A DNA stretch of 64,000 bases, from positions 186,001 to 250,000 of the forward strand of contig NZ_QKYW01000001.1 in NCBI RefSeq assembly GCF_003253735.1, read 5' to 3'. Positions 18,818-32,188 of the stretch are shown one piece after another (position 1 is the stretch's first letter; each line of letters starts with the position of its first letter). A program made the translations under genes and the position numbers. This DNA comes from Pseudomonas sp. URMO17WK12:I2 (GTDB taxonomy: Bacteria; Pseudomonadota; Gammaproteobacteria; Pseudomonadales; Pseudomonadaceae). The notes under the pieces were generated by a model that was given only the letters and a program-made list of their open reading frames with translations, had not been told where the DNA came from and did no database searches.

Positions 18818-19837
18818 TTGAATATCACCTCGACACCTCATCGCTTCACCCTCGAACCCTTCGAAGCCAAGCGCTTCGCCAATCTCAGCGGGCAATTCGA
18901 CGAGCATCTGCGCCTGATCGAATCGCGTCTGGGCATCGAGATCCGCAACCGCGGCAACCAGTTCGAATTGCTGGGCGACCCCGACCAGACGGTTTCCGGG
19001 GAAAACCTGCTGCGGCGCCTGTACCGTGAAACCGACGCCACCGAGCTGTCACCGGACATGGTGCATCTGTTCCTGCAGGAATCCGGTATCGAGGAGCTGA
19101 ACAACCCCAGCGCCAACCTCAACATTGCCCTGCGCACCCGCAAAGGCATGATCCGTCCGCGCGGCGCCAACCAGCAGTTGTACGTGAAGGCGATCCTCGA
19201 CCACGACATCAACTTCGGCATCGGCCCGGCCGGTACCGGCAAGACCTACCTGGCCGTGGCTGCCGCCGTGGATGCACTGGAGCGCGAGCAGATCCGCCGC
19301 ATCCTGCTGGTACGCCCGGCGGTCGAGGCTGGCGAGAAACTCGGTTTTCTGCCCGGTGACCTGTCGCAGAAGATCGACCCGTACCTGCGCCCGCTGTACG
19401 ACGCCCTGTACGAGATGCTCGGCTTCGAGCAGGTAGCCAAGCTGATCGAGAAGCAGGTCATCGAGGTCGCGCCGCTGGCCTACATGCGCGGGCGCACGCT
19501 GAACAACAGCTTCATCATTCTCGATGAAAGCCAGAACACCACCATGGAACAGATGAAAATGTTCCTGACCCGCATCGGCTTCGGCTCCACGGCAGTGATC
19601 ACCGGTGACATCACCCAGGTCGACCTGCCGCGCGGCACCAAGAGCGGCCTGACCCACGTGATCGACGTGCTCAAAGGGGTGCCGGGCATCAGTTTCACCC
19701 ACTTCAAGCCCAAGGACGTGGTGCGCCACCCGCTGGTGCAGCGCATTGTCGAAGCCTACGAGCGCTTCGATGCCGAGCGCCAGCCGTTCGACCGTCGCCC
19801 GGCGGACAACGATCCGGGAGCGCGCTCCGAGCCATGA
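18818..19837 (+). CDS. ybeZ: PhoH-like ATPase (YbeZ)
   Basis: A cytosolic P-loop ATPase of about 339 residues related to the helicase-like C-terminal half of superfamily 1 proteins. The Walker A motif is [11 protein letters not shown], and Walker B is [11 protein letters not shown]. It works with YbeY in RNA and ribosome quality control. The start appears to be TTG at 18818. No in-frame ATG or GTG fits the family N-terminus, and there is only a weak ribosome site. The stop overlaps the ybeY start (ATGA), so both are translationally coupled. Confidence 0.92.
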   Translation: MNITSTPHRFTLEPFEAKRFANLSGQFDEHLRLIESRLGIEIRNRGNQFELLGDPDQTVSGENLLRRLYRETDATELSPDMVHLFLQESGIEELNNPSANLNIALRTRKGMIRPRGANQQLYVKAILDHDINFGIGPAGTGKTYLAVAAAVDALEREQIRRILLVRPAVEAGEKLGFLPGDLSQKIDPYLRPLYDALYEMLGFEQVAKLIEKQVIEVAPLAYMRGRTLNNSFIILDESQNTTMEQMKMFLTRIGFGSTAVITGDITQVDLPRGTKSGLTHVIDVLKGVPGISFTHFKPKDVVRHPLVQRIVEAYERFDAERQPFDRRPADNDPGARSEP

Positions 19838-20292
19838 TCGAACTGGATCTGCAGGTCGCCAGCCAGGCTGAGCACCTGCCCACCGAGGCCGCCTTCCAGG
19901 CGTGGTGCGCGGCCGGCCTGCGCCAGCGCAGCGCCGACTCGGAACTGACCATCCGTCTGGTGGACGAAGGCGAAGGGCGCGAGCTCAATCGCACCTGGCG
20001 CGGCAAGGACTACGCCACCAACGTCTTGTCCTTTCCGGCCGATGTACCTGATGAATTGCTCGATATCCCGTTGCTTGGCGACCTGGTGATCTGCGTGCCG
20101 GTGGTCGAGCGCGAGGCTGTCGAACAAGGCAAGACCCCGGAGGCGCACTGGGCGCATCTGGTGATTCACGGCTGCTTGCATCTCCTGGGTTACGACCACA
20201 TCGGCGATGAGGAAGCCGAGGAAATGGAAGCGCTGGAACGATTATTGCTCGCCGAGCTGGGTCACCCCGACCCGTATGCCGGCGACGAATGA
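19834..20292 (+). CDS. ybeY: Endoribonuclease YbeY
   Basis: A zinc-dependent single-strand RNase needed for 16S rRNA 3' end maturation and ribosome quality control. 152 residues. The metal signature [15 protein letters not shown] carries the three histidines, and the conserved region [19 protein letters not shown] is present upstream. It overlaps ybeZ by four bases and is followed by corC after 25 bases. Confidence 0.96.
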   Translation: MIELDLQVASQAEHLPTEAAFQAWCAAGLRQRSADSELTIRLVDEGEGRELNRTWRGKDYATNVLSFPADVPDELLDIPLLGDLVICVPVVEREAVEQGKTPEAHWAHLVIHGCLHLLGYDHIGDEEAEEMEALERLLLAELGHPDPYAGDE

Positions 20293-20317
20293 CTATAGGG
20301 ATCCCGAGTAAAACGCC

Positions 20318-21154
20318 ATGAGCGAAGACCGATCGAGCAACGAGCAGAAGTCCTGGTTGAACAAACTGACCCAGGCTTTTGCTCATGAGCCGAAAAACCG
20401 CCAGGAACTGCTGGAAGTCCTGCGCGACGCCCACCAGAACAAACTGCTCGACAGCGAGGCCCTGGCCATCGTCGAAGGCGCCATCCAGGTCGCCGACCTG
20501 CAGGTTCGCGACATCATGGTGCCGCGCTCCCAGGTGGTGACCATCAAGGCCAGCCAGTCTCCCAGGGAATTCCTGCCGGTGATCATCGAAGCGGCGCACT
20601 CGCGCTACCCGGTGATCGGCGAGACCCTCGACGACGTGCTCGGCATTCTGCTGGCCAAGGATCTGCTGCCCTTGCTGCTGGCCGATCAGCCCGACTTCAA
20701 CATTCGCGACATGCTGCGCCCGGCCACCTTCGTGCCCGAGTCCAAGCGCCTCAACGTGCTGCTGCGCGAGTTTCGCGCCAACCACAACCATATGGCGGTG
20801 GTGATCGACGAGTACGGCGGCGTCGCCGGCCTGGTGACCATCGAGGACGTGCTCGAACAGATCGTCGGTGATATCGAGGACGAGCACGACGTCGAGGAAG
20901 ACAGCTACGTCAAGCCGCTGCCCAGTGGCGATTTCCTGGTCAAGGCACTGACGCCCATCGATCACTTCAACGAAACCTTCACCACCGACTTCTCCGACGA
21001 CGAGTTCGACACCGTCGGTGGCCTGGTGATGAGCGCCTTCGGCCACCTGCCCAAGCGCAACGAAGTGACGGTGATCGGCGAGTTCCGCTTTCGCGTGCTC
21101 AACGCCGACAGCCGCCGCGTGCACTTGCTGCGCCTGACACCGCTGGCCCGCTGA
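20318..21154 (+). CDS. corC: CorC-type CBS-pair transporter-associated protein
   Basis: A cytosolic 278-residue protein with two CBS domains (about 65-185, beginning VRDIMVPRSQVVTI) and a C-terminal CorC_HlyC domain (about 200-275, containing DDEFDTVGGLVMSAFG). This is the soluble YbeX/CorC form, linked to magnesium and cobalt efflux and to ribosome function through its gene neighbours. No membrane segments. A strong terminator follows directly, so lnt probably depends on read-through or its own promoter. Confidence 0.93.
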   Translation: MSEDRSSNEQKSWLNKLTQAFAHEPKNRQELLEVLRDAHQNKLLDSEALAIVEGAIQVADLQVRDIMVPRSQVVTIKASQSPREFLPVIIEAAHSRYPVIGETLDDVLGILLAKDLLPLLLADQPDFNIRDMLRPATFVPESKRLNVLLREFRANHNHMAVVIDEYGGVAGLVTIEDVLEQIVGDIEDEHDVEEDSYVKPLPSGDFLVKALTPIDHFNETFTTDFSDDEFDTVGGLVMSAFGHLPKRNEVTVIGEFRFRVLNADSRRVHLLRLTPLAR

Positions 21155-21158
21155 CCTG

Positions 21159-21185
21159 ACACCCCGCCATTTGGCGGGGTGTTTT
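21159..21185 (+). terminator. Intrinsic terminator between corC and lnt
   Basis: A perfect 10-bp stem ACACCCCGCC/GGCGGGGTGT with an ATTT loop and a short T run, five bases after the corC stop. The lnt start lies only about 20 bases beyond it. Confidence 0.8.
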
Positions 21186-21205
21186 CATACCTCGTGAGTC
21201 TCTCG

Positions 21206-22732
21206 ATGAACCGACTGTTCCAACCCGGCTGGCCCGGCAACCTGATCGCCCTGCTGGCGGGCGCGCTGACCACCCTGGCGCTGGCGCCCTATGGCATCTG
21301 GCCGCTGGCGCTGCTGTCGATCGCCCTGCTCTACCGTGGCCTGCGCGAGCTGACCCCACGCCAGGCTGCATGGCGTGGCTGGTGGTATGGCTTCGGGCTG
21401 TTCGCTTCGGGCACCAGCTGGGTGTATGTGAGCATTCACGACTACGGCGCCGCATCGCCCCCCCTCGCGGCCTTCCTGACCCTGGGCTTCGTCGCCGGCC
21501 TTGGCCTGCTCTTCGCGCTCGCCGCCTGGGTATGGGCCCTATGCCTGCGCCGCGACAGCGCGCCACTGGCTGACGCTCTGGCGTTCGCCGCCCTGTGGGT
21601 GGCGCAAGAGGCATTTCGCGGCTGGTTCCTTACCGGTTTCCCGTGGCTGTATGTCGGCTACAGCCAGCTCGATGGCCCCATGGCCGGCCTGGCACCGGTC
21701 GGCGGCGTGTGGCTGCTGTCGTTCGCCCTGGCGCTGAGCGCGGCGCTGCTGGTCAACCTGCCGCGCCTTTATCGCAACAAGCCACAACTGGCCGAGGCCC
21801 TGGTGCTGCTGATCGCCCCCTGGCTGCTCGGCGCGGCTTTCAAGGATCACGCCTGGACCGTCCCGGCCGGCGAGCCGCTGAGCGTGGCGGCAATCCAGGG
21901 CAACGTCGAACAGAACCTCAAGTGGGACCCGGCGCAGCTCAATGCCCAGCTGGCGCTGTACCGCGACATGAGTTTCGCCAGCAAGCCCGTGGACATTCTG
22001 GTGTGGCCGGAGACCGCGGTGCCGGTGCTCAAGGAGCAGGCCATCGGCTACCTGAGCATGATGGATCGCTTCGCCAGCGACCGGCAGAGTGCGCTGATCA
22101 CCGGTGTGCCGATCCGCCAGCCCAACGAGCGCGGCGAGCAGCGTTATTACAACGCCGTCAGTGTGGTCGGCCAGGGCAGCGGCGACTACCTCAAGCAGCG
22201 CCTGGTACCGTTCGGCGAGTACGTGCCGCTGCAGGACATGCTGCGTGGGCTGATCGCCTTCTTCGACCTGCCGATGTCCGACTTCGCCCGCGGTGAACAC
22301 GGCCAGCCTCTGCTGGAAGCCAAGGGACATCGCATCGCGACGTTCATCTGCTACGAAGTGGTCTACCCCGAATTCGCCGCTGAAATGGCCGCACAGAGCG
22401 ACCTGCTGCTGACGGTCAGCAACGATACCTGGTTCGGCAAATCGATCGGTCCGCTGCAGCACCTGCAGATGGCGCAGATGCGTGCCCTGGAAGCCGGTCG
22501 CTGGATGATCCGCGCCACCAACAACGGCGTAACCGTGCTGATCGATCCGTTCGGGCGCATTACCGAACGCCTGCCGCAATTCGAGCAGGCCACGCTATAT
22601 GGCCAGGTGCAACCGATGCAGCACCTGACGCCTTACCTGCAGTGGCGCTCCTGGCCGCTGATCATCCTTTGCAGCCTGCTGGCCGGCTGGGCGCTGGTGC
22701 GCCGGCGTCGGGACGCCAAGGCTGTAGGCTAA
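21206..22732 (+). CDS. lnt: Apolipoprotein N-acyltransferase Lnt
   Basis: An inner-membrane enzyme that adds the third acyl chain to lipoproteins. 508 residues. The first ~210 residues form the hydrophobic helices (from IALLAGALTTLALAPYGIW), then comes a nitrilase-like domain with the catalytic triad Glu in VWPETAVPVL, Lys in DYLKQRLVPFGEY and Cys in IATFICYEVVYPE. A final membrane helix closes it. The start at 21206 (MNRLFQPGW) is preferred. A GTG at 21179 inside the terminator is unlikely. Confidence 0.95.
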   Translation: MNRLFQPGWPGNLIALLAGALTTLALAPYGIWPLALLSIALLYRGLRELTPRQAAWRGWWYGFGLFASGTSWVYVSIHDYGAASPPLAAFLTLGFVAGLGLLFALAAWVWALCLRRDSAPLADALAFAALWVAQEAFRGWFLTGFPWLYVGYSQLDGPMAGLAPVGGVWLLSFALALSAALLVNLPRLYRNKPQLAEALVLLIAPWLLGAAFKDHAWTVPAGEPLSVAAIQGNVEQNLKWDPAQLNAQLALYRDMSFASKPVDILVWPETAVPVLKEQAIGYLSMMDRFASDRQSALITGVPIRQPNERGEQRYYNAVSVVGQGSGDYLKQRLVPFGEYVPLQDMLRGLIAFFDLPMSDFARGEHGQPLLEAKGHRIATFICYEVVYPEFAAEMAAQSDLLLTVSNDTWFGKSIGPLQHLQMAQMRALEAGRWMIRATNNGVTVLIDPFGRITERLPQFEQATLYGQVQPMQHLTPYLQWRSWPLIILCSLLAGWALVRRRRDAKAVG

Positions 22733-22769
22733 AGCCCACCCTGCGTCGCGCAAGGCGCCACTTATCTCA

Positions 22770-22845
22770 TGTGGGAACGGGCCATGCCCGTGATCGTCGC
22801 GCGCATGGACTAGGCGTCCCCGCGCGCCCCCACACTTTGTGGCTT
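22770..22845. repeat. REP-like palindromic intergenic repeat, degenerate copy
   Basis: GTGGGAACGGGCCATGCCCG begins a GC-rich imperfect palindrome that closes near CGCGCGCCCCCACA. It is related to the better copies at 27625-27674 and 32165-32188. It lies between the convergent lnt and ydcF-like genes. Confidence 0.55.
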
Positions 22846-22902
22846 CGCTCAGGCGGCCCTGCAATCGAGATACCGGCTTAGGCTTCAGCCCACCACTCAA
22901 GG

Positions 22903-26848
<3,946 letters not shown>

Positions 26849-26945
26849 GGCGACAGGGAACGGCTGGTCGCCCACAGCGGCCAGCATCCGGTCTAGAGTT
26901 TCGGCCATGCCGGCCAGCGGAGCCGGCAGGACAAGGGGATACGAG

Positions 26946-27551
26946 ATGATCAAGCGCAATCTGTTGGTAATCGGCCTGGCTGGCCTGCTCGGTGCGTGCG
27001 GCTTCCAGCTGCGAGGCACCGGCGACGTGCAGTTCGCCCTAAAGGAGCTCGACGTCAGCGCACGCGACACCTACGGCGACACCGTGCGTGACGTCAAGGA
27101 CGTGCTGGAGAACAACGGCGTACGCGTGTTCCCGGGCGCTGCCTACAAGCTGTACCTGGCGGGCGAGCGGGAAAACCAGCGCTCGGCCAGCTACACCAGC
27201 TCGGCGCGCGCCGTCGAATACGAGCGCACCATGAGCCTGGATTACGAGATCCGGGGTGCCAAGAACCTGCTGCTGCTGAGCAACAAGCTCGAAGTGCAGA
27301 GCTACTACGTGCAGGACTCCAACAACCTGATCGGCAACGATCAGCAGGCCGCCCAGTTGCGCACCGAAATGCGCCGCGACCTGGTGCAGCAACTGGCCCA
27401 GCGCCTGCAGCAGATCACCCCGGCGCAACTGGACGAACTGCAGCAGACCGCCGAAGCCAAGGCGAAAGCCGAAGCCGACGCCCTGGAAGCGGCCCGTCAG
27501 CGTGAAGCGGCGCAGCCGCAGCAGTCGCCCATCGAACTGCCGGTGCAGTAA
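26946..27551 (+). CDS. lptE: LPS-assembly lipoprotein LptE
   Basis: An outer-membrane lipoprotein that plugs LptD and helps insert LPS. 201 residues. The signal peptide ends at the lipobox LGAC, with Cys at residue 18, followed by GFQLRG, typical of LptE. The C-terminus (from about residue 160) is a long Ala/Gln/Glu-rich helix ([20 protein letters not shown]), common in Pseudomonas LptE. The start at 26946 begins at the signal peptide. A frame extension to 26907 is unlikely. It lies in the usual place between leuS and holA. Confidence 0.93.
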   Translation: MIKRNLLVIGLAGLLGACGFQLRGTGDVQFALKELDVSARDTYGDTVRDVKDVLENNGVRVFPGAAYKLYLAGERENQRSASYTSSARAVEYERTMSLDYEIRGAKNLLLLSNKLEVQSYYVQDSNNLIGNDQQAAQLRTEMRRDLVQQLAQRLQQITPAQLDELQQTAEAKAKAEADALEAARQREAAQPQQSPIELPVQ

Positions 27552-27624
27552 ACCGCTCGCGATTTGCATGAGCCGGGTAGCCGCAATGGCAGCAAGTTGG
27601 CGAACCTGGGCCCCAAGGCCTTAC

Positions 27625-27674
27625 CTGTGGGAGCGGGCCATGCCCGCGAATTCGCGCGCATGGCGCGCTCCCAC
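27625..27674. repeat. REP-like palindromic repeat, best copy
   Basis: GTGGGAGCG at 27627 and CGCTCCCAC at 27666 are the outer arms, with inner palindromes around GGGCCATGCCC and GCGAATTCGC. The 24 bases from 27625 recur exactly, inverted, at 32165-32188. It lies between lptE and holA. Confidence 0.75.
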
Positions 27675-27776
27675 AATGGAATGCCGAGCGCTGGCTGTCG
27701 CCTCACCGCCACCTGATCGCACATCAGGCGCCAAGCTGACAGGGCCTTTTCTTCAGCCCATCGGGTTTAGGTATTC

Positions 27777-28811
27777 ATGAAACTCGCTCCCGCCCAACTC
27801 GGCAAACACCTGCAAGGCGCGCTCGCCCCGGTCTACGTGGTCTGCGGCGACGAAGCCCTGCTCTGCCAGGAAGCCACCGACGCCATCCGCAGCGCCAGCC
27901 GCGCCCAGGGTTTCACCGAGCGCGAAGTGTTTCACGCCGAAGCCAATTTCGACTGGGGCATGCTCTACGAAGCCGGCGCCAGCCTGTCGCTGTTCGCCGA
28001 GAAGCGCGTCATCGAATTGCGCATTCCCAACGGCAAGCCGGGCGACAAGGGCGCCGCCGCGATTCTCGAATACCTCGGCCGCCCTCCGGAAGACACCCTG
28101 CTGCTGATCACCCTGCCCAAGCTCGACGGCAGCGCGCAGAAGACCAAGTGGGCCAAGGCGCTGATCGACGGCCCGCACTGCCAGTTCGTGCAGATCTGGC
28201 CGGTGGACGCCAACGGGCTGCCGCAGTGGATCCGTCAGCGCCTGGCGCAAGCCGGCATGAACGCCAGCGCCGAGGCCATCGACCTGATCGCCGCGCGCGT
28301 CGAAGGCAACCTGCTGGCGGCCGCCCAGGAAATCGAAAAGCTCAAGCTGCTCGCCGACGGCCAGCAGATCGATGCCGGCACGGTCCAGGCCGCCGTCGCC
28401 GACAGCGCCCGTTACGATGTCTTCGGCCTGATCGATGCCATCCTCAATGGCGAGGCCGCCCATGCCCTGCGCATGCTCGACGGGCTGCGTGGCGAGGGCC
28501 AGGAATCGTTGTTCATCGTGGTGATGCTGGCCCGCGAGCTACGCCAGTTGGCCAACATCGCCTACCAGCATGGCCAGGGCATTCCCCTGGACAAAGCCTT
28601 CGCCTCGGCGCGCCCGCCGGTATGGGACAAGCGCCGCCCGCTGGTCAGCAAGGCCCTGCAGCGGCATACGCCAGCGCGCTGGAATGCCTTGCTGATGGAT
28701 GCCCAGCAGATCGACGCGCAGGTCAAGGGGCAGGCACCGGGCGATCCCTGGGCCAGCCTGTCGCGCCTGGTCCTGATGATGGCCGGGCAGCGCCTGAAAC
28801 TCGGCGCTTAA
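27777..28811 (+). CDS. holA: DNA polymerase III delta subunit HolA
   Basis: The delta subunit of the clamp-loader complex, which opens the beta sliding clamp. 344 residues. An AAA+-like N-terminal half begins PVYVVCGDEALLCQEATDAI, a region that contacts beta. The C-terminal collar domain contains VFGLIDAILNGEAAHALRML and RELRQLANIAYQHGQG. There is no functional Walker A, as expected for delta. The leuS, lptE, holA order is conserved in gammaproteobacteria. Confidence 0.95.
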   Translation: MKLAPAQLGKHLQGALAPVYVVCGDEALLCQEATDAIRSASRAQGFTEREVFHAEANFDWGMLYEAGASLSLFAEKRVIELRIPNGKPGDKGAAAILEYLGRPPEDTLLLITLPKLDGSAQKTKWAKALIDGPHCQFVQIWPVDANGLPQWIRQRLAQAGMNASAEAIDLIAARVEGNLLAAAQEIEKLKLLADGQQIDAGTVQAAVADSARYDVFGLIDAILNGEAAHALRMLDGLRGEGQESLFIVVMLARELRQLANIAYQHGQGIPLDKAFASARPPVWDKRRPLVSKALQRHTPARWNALLMDAQQIDAQVKGQAPGDPWASLSRLVLMMAGQRLKLGA

Positions 28812-28899
28812 CGCCTACCTCGAGTATGGACATCGCCTGCCCGGCGGCGCATGATTCGCGCCGCTCGCTATCTGGGCGAGCCCTGATCGAGGATCTGCC

Positions 28900-29052
28900 A
28901 TGAGCAAGAAGAAGCGCCCCAACAAGGCCAAATCCATCATCGCCCAGCCGCTGTTCCGCTCACGCCAGGAACGCCCCGGCAAAGGAAAAGGCAGCTACAA
29001 CCGCCAAGCCTCCCAGCAAAACTGGGAGGCTTGTTCATTTGTGGCGGCTTGA
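28900..29052 (+). CDS. arfA: Alternative ribosome-rescue factor ArfA
   Basis: A 50-residue basic peptide that rescues ribosomes stalled on non-stop mRNA by recruiting RF2 when tmRNA is lacking. It has the ArfA core PLFRSRQERPGKGKGSYNR, then QNWEAC, matching the family pattern PLFRxR...KGKGSYxR...NWEA. A GAGGAT ribosome site precedes the ATG. A 12-bp perfect hairpin lies inside the last third of the gene. In E. coli such a hairpin leads to cleavage or termination, so ArfA is made from a truncated mRNA and is itself controlled by tmRNA tagging. Here the hairpin spans codons for RQASQQNWEAC, so the same logic applies. It lies between holA and the transglycosylase. Confidence 0.92.
   Translation: MSKKKRPNKAKSIIAQPLFRSRQERPGKGKGSYNRQASQQNWEACSFVAA
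29005..29040 (+). terminator. Intragenic hairpin within arfA (autoregulatory truncation site)
   Basis: CAAGCCTCCCAG (29005-29016) pairs perfectly with CTGGGAGGCTTG (29022-29033) around a CAAAA loop, then TTCATTT. It is inside the reading frame, 12-19 bases before the stop. It could act as an RNase III target or as a weak intrinsic terminator. Both produce a non-stop arfA message in other bacteria. Confidence 0.8.
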
Positions 29053-29117
29053 AAACCTTGCCCAGCCCGCATTTCTGCTCATCCGTGCTAAGGTGGTGGC
29101 CTGCAAAACGTGTTGAG

Positions 29118-30416
29118 ATGACCATGCCCAACCTGTTCATTCGCGGCCTGCCTGCCACCGCTGCGGCCAGCTTTCTGCTTTTGCTCACGGCTTGCGCCGA
29201 TGCCCCTGCCCAGCCTCTGGCCTCCACCAGCGGGCTACCGAGCACCACCTCCGCCCCTGCTCCCCTCGGCCAGCCCGTCGAAGAGCAACTGAGCTTCGAG
29301 CAATGGCGCGATCTGTTGCGCAGCGACGCCATCGCCGCCGGCATCAGCCCGACCCTGTTCGACCGCGCCTTCGCCGGCGTGGTGCCGAACCCAGATGTGG
29401 TCAAGGCCGACAGCAGCCAACCCGAATTCAGTCGCCCGGTATGGGAATACCTCAAGGGCGCGGTGTCGCCGAGCCGGGTCGCCCGCGGGCGTATCCTGCT
29501 GACCCAGAACCGCGCCATGCTCAACCAGATCGAACAGCGCTATGGTGTCGACGCCGAAACCCTGGTCGCCATCTGGGGCCTGGAGAGCAACTTCGGCAGC
29601 AATATCGGCAGCCACAACGTGGTGCGCTCCCTCGCCACCCTGGCCTACGAAGGCCGTCGCCAGGCGTTCTGGCGAGGCCAATTGCTGGCCGTGCTGCAGA
29701 TTCTCCAGCATGGCGACATCGCCCCGGAGAGCCTGGTCGGCTCCTGGGCCGGCGCCATGGGCCAGACCCAGTTCATGCCCACCACCTACAACGAGCACGC
29801 CGTGGATTTCGACGGCGACGGCAAACGTGACGTGTGGACCTCCACCGCCGATGCCCTGGCCTCGGCTGCCCACTACCTGCAGAGCTCCAGCTGGCAATTG
29901 CGCCAGCCCTGGGGTTACGAGGTGCAGCTGCCGCAAGGTTTCGACTACGCCCTGGCCGACCCGGAAGTACGGCGCAGCGTGGCGCAGTGGCGCGAGTTGG
30001 GTATCCACCCCGTGGGCCAGCCGCTGAGCACGCCACGTGATGACGCCAGCGCCACGCTGCTGCTGCCCGCTGGGCATCGTGGGCCGGCATTCCTGCTGTT
30101 CAGCAATTTCCGCAGCATCCTGCGCTACAACAATTCGACGTCCTATGCCCTGGCCATCGGCCTGCTGTCCGACGCTCTGCGCGGCGGCAACACCGTGCAG
30201 GGCAGCTGGCCCGAAGGTGATCGCCAGCTGGGCCGCAGCGAACGTATCGAACTGCAGGAGCGCCTGAATGCCCGCGGCTTCGATTCCGGCCATGCCGACG
30301 GCATCATCGGTGCCAATACCCGCAAGGCCATCCGCGCCTTCCAGCTGCACCTGGGCTGGCCGGCGGACGGCTACCCGGATGCCAAGCTGCTCGAGCAATT
30401 GCGCCAGCCGCACTGA
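29118..30416 (+). CDS. MltB-type lytic murein transglycosylase lipoprotein with peptidoglycan-binding domain
   Basis: A membrane-anchored lytic transglycosylase cleaving the MurNAc-GlcNAc bond with 1,6-anhydro product formation. About 432 residues: signal with lipobox LLTAC, an SLT_2 (MltB) catalytic domain (about 60-340) with the catalytic Glu in LVAIWGLESNFGSNIG and the motif WAGAMGQTQFMPTTY, and a C-terminal PG_binding_1 domain (about 370-430, with LNARGFDSGHADGIIGANT). Two nearby starts (29118 and 29124) are possible. GAG stands before both. Confidence 0.92.
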   Translation: MTMPNLFIRGLPATAAASFLLLLTACADAPAQPLASTSGLPSTTSAPAPLGQPVEEQLSFEQWRDLLRSDAIAAGISPTLFDRAFAGVVPNPDVVKADSSQPEFSRPVWEYLKGAVSPSRVARGRILLTQNRAMLNQIEQRYGVDAETLVAIWGLESNFGSNIGSHNVVRSLATLAYEGRRQAFWRGQLLAVLQILQHGDIAPESLVGSWAGAMGQTQFMPTTYNEHAVDFDGDGKRDVWTSTADALASAAHYLQSSSWQLRQPWGYEVQLPQGFDYALADPEVRRSVAQWRELGIHPVGQPLSTPRDDASATLLLPAGHRGPAFLLFSNFRSILRYNNSTSYALAIGLLSDALRGGNTVQGSWPEGDRQLGRSERIELQERLNARGFDSGHADGIIGANTRKAIRAFQLHLGWPADGYPDAKLLEQLRQPH

Positions 30417-30423
30417 CCCTGCC

Positions 30424-30452
30424 GCGTGGTGACGCCCGTCACCACGCCTTTT
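30424..30452 (+). terminator. Intrinsic terminator after the transglycosylase gene
   Basis: GCGTGGTGAC and GTCACCACGC form a 10-bp stem with a GCCC loop, followed by CTTTTG, eight bases after the stop. Confidence 0.75.
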
Positions 30453-30571
30453 GCCTATTTGCGATTCGCCCGTTCCTGGGCGACTCTGTAGCAGGCCCCC
30501 TGTGATCCAGGAGGTGCCTGACTGCCCGCTACCGTGATCCGGTGCGGGTCAATGACAACAGAGAGGTCGCT

Positions 30572-31723
30572 ATGCACGACATCGAGCTGAACGAAGAACA
30601 ACGCATGATCCGCGAGTGCACCCGGCAGTTCGCCCGGCGCGCCATCGCGCCCCACGCCCAGGAGTGGGAAAAGGCTGGCTGGATTGATGACGCGGCGGTC
30701 GCCCAGATGGGCGAGATGGGCCTGCTGGGCATGATCGTGCCCGACACCTGGGGCGGCAGTTACCTCGATTACGTGGCCTATGCCCTGGCCGTGGAAGAAG
30801 TCTCCGCCGCCGATGCCGCCACCGGCACCCTGATGAGCGTGCACAACTCGGTCGGCTGCGGCCCCCTGCTCAACTACGGCAGCGATGAGCAGAAAAGCGA
30901 ATGGCTGGCGCGCCTGGCCAGCGGCGAAGTGATTGGCTGCTTTTGCCTGACCGAGCCCCAGGCCGGTTCCGAGGCCCATAATCTGCGCACCCGCGCCGAA
31001 CTGCGTGACGGCCGCTGGGTGCTCAACGGTGCCAAGCAGTTCGTCAGCAACGGCCGCCGTGCCGGCCTGGCCATCGTCTTCGCGGTGACCGATGCCACGC
31101 TTGGCAAAAAGGGTATTTCAGCCTTCCTGGTGCCCACCAATACACCGGGTTTTCGCATCGACCGCAGCGAGCACAAGATGGGTATCCGCGCGTCGGACAC
31201 CTGCGCCATCACCCTGGACGACTGCAGCATTCCCGCCGCCAACCTGCTTGGCGAGCGCGGCAAGGGGCTGAGCATCGCCCTGTCCAACCTCGAGGGCGGG
31301 CGTATCGGCATCGCCGCCCAGGCGGTCGGCATCGCCCGCGCCGCTTTCGAGGCCGCCCTGCTCTACTCCCGCGAGCGAGTGCAGTTCGACAAACCCATTG
31401 GCGAGCACCAGAGCATCGCCAACCTGCTTGCAGACATGCACACCCAGATCAACGCCGCCCGCCTGCTGACCCTGCACGCTGCGCGCCTGCGCAGCGCCGG
31501 CCAGCCGTGCCTGTCAGAGGCCTCACAAGCCAAGCTGTTCGCCTCGGAAATGGCCGAGCGGGTGTGCTCCAAAGCGTTGCAGATCCACGGCGGTTACGGC
31601 TACCTGGAGGATTTCCCGGTGCAGCGCTACTACCGCGACGCGCGCATTACCCAGATCTACGAAGGCGCCAGCGAGATCCAGCGCCTGCTGATCGCCCGTG
31701 AGCTCAAGCACTACGCGCTCTAA
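30572..31723 (+). CDS. Acyl-CoA dehydrogenase (short/medium-chain type)
   Basis: An FAD flavoenzyme that introduces an alpha,beta double bond into acyl-CoA, probably passing electrons to ETF. 383 residues. N-terminal helical domain ([18 protein letters not shown]), FAD-contact motifs [18 protein letters not shown] and the C-terminal [17 protein letters not shown], which contains the catalytic Glu. GAGAGG precedes the ATG. It stands alone, without ETF, thiolase or hydratase neighbours, so the natural acyl substrate is open (butyryl, isovaleryl and 2-methylbutyryl types all possible). Confidence 0.9.
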   Translation: MHDIELNEEQRMIRECTRQFARRAIAPHAQEWEKAGWIDDAAVAQMGEMGLLGMIVPDTWGGSYLDYVAYALAVEEVSAADAATGTLMSVHNSVGCGPLLNYGSDEQKSEWLARLASGEVIGCFCLTEPQAGSEAHNLRTRAELRDGRWVLNGAKQFVSNGRRAGLAIVFAVTDATLGKKGISAFLVPTNTPGFRIDRSEHKMGIRASDTCAITLDDCSIPAANLLGERGKGLSIALSNLEGGRIGIAAQAVGIARAAFEAALLYSRERVQFDKPIGEHQSIANLLADMHTQINAARLLTLHAARLRSAGQPCLSEASQAKLFASEMAERVCSKALQIHGGYGYLEDFPVQRYYRDARITQIYEGASEIQRLLIARELKHYAL

Positions 31724-31849
31724 GATCCTTTTCACGATCTTTATGGGCATGACGCGGCAGCTACAAGGCAGAAGCGGACGGTCATCGCTGGCTTTGTAAT
31801 GTCTTTCTTGCGCAAAAGTAACTGACGACGCCAATCGCCCCTTCAGGAG

Positions 31850-32130
31850 GCCGAGTGGAATCGTTGTGGAGAGGGCCGGGCGGGCAGCCTTGAGCGACAT
31901 GGATGTCGCGAGAGCCGCGATGGGCCAAGGATGGCTCTTCGTGGGGGGCCGCCTAGGTCGGGCCCTCGGAACAATGATGAAGCGAGGGAACCCCGGCGAA
32001 GCCGGGGCCGGATGTCGGGGCTAGACCTTTTGGTTTCTTTTGGCGGGGCCGGCCATCCGGGCAATGCCAAAAGAAACCCGCTCGCCAGAGCGGAACCGAG
32101 CGCACAGGCAACTCGGTAATGCTGGCGGGC
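31850..32130. repeat. Structured intergenic repeat element with nested inverted repeats
   Basis: Several inverted repeats lie in series. AGAGCC...GGCTCT is at about 31911-31938. CCCCGGC GAA GCCGGGG is at 31991-32007. A perfect 13-base pair GGTTTCTTTTGGC (32032-32044) and GCCAAAAGAAACC (32066-32078) encloses a GC-rich centre. I recall similar dispersed intergenic sequences in pseudomonads and xanthomonads, but cannot name the family. Copy number within this genome cannot be judged from one window. Confidence 0.6.
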
Positions 32131-32164
32131 TCATTCTGGAAGGATGGGCTATGTCCATTATTTT

Positions 32165-32188
32165 CGCGGGCATGGCCCGCTCCCACAG
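32165..32188. repeat. Inverted half copy of the REP-like element
   Basis: The 24 bases here are the exact reverse complement of 27625-27648. The second half of the palindrome is absent. Confidence 0.7.
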
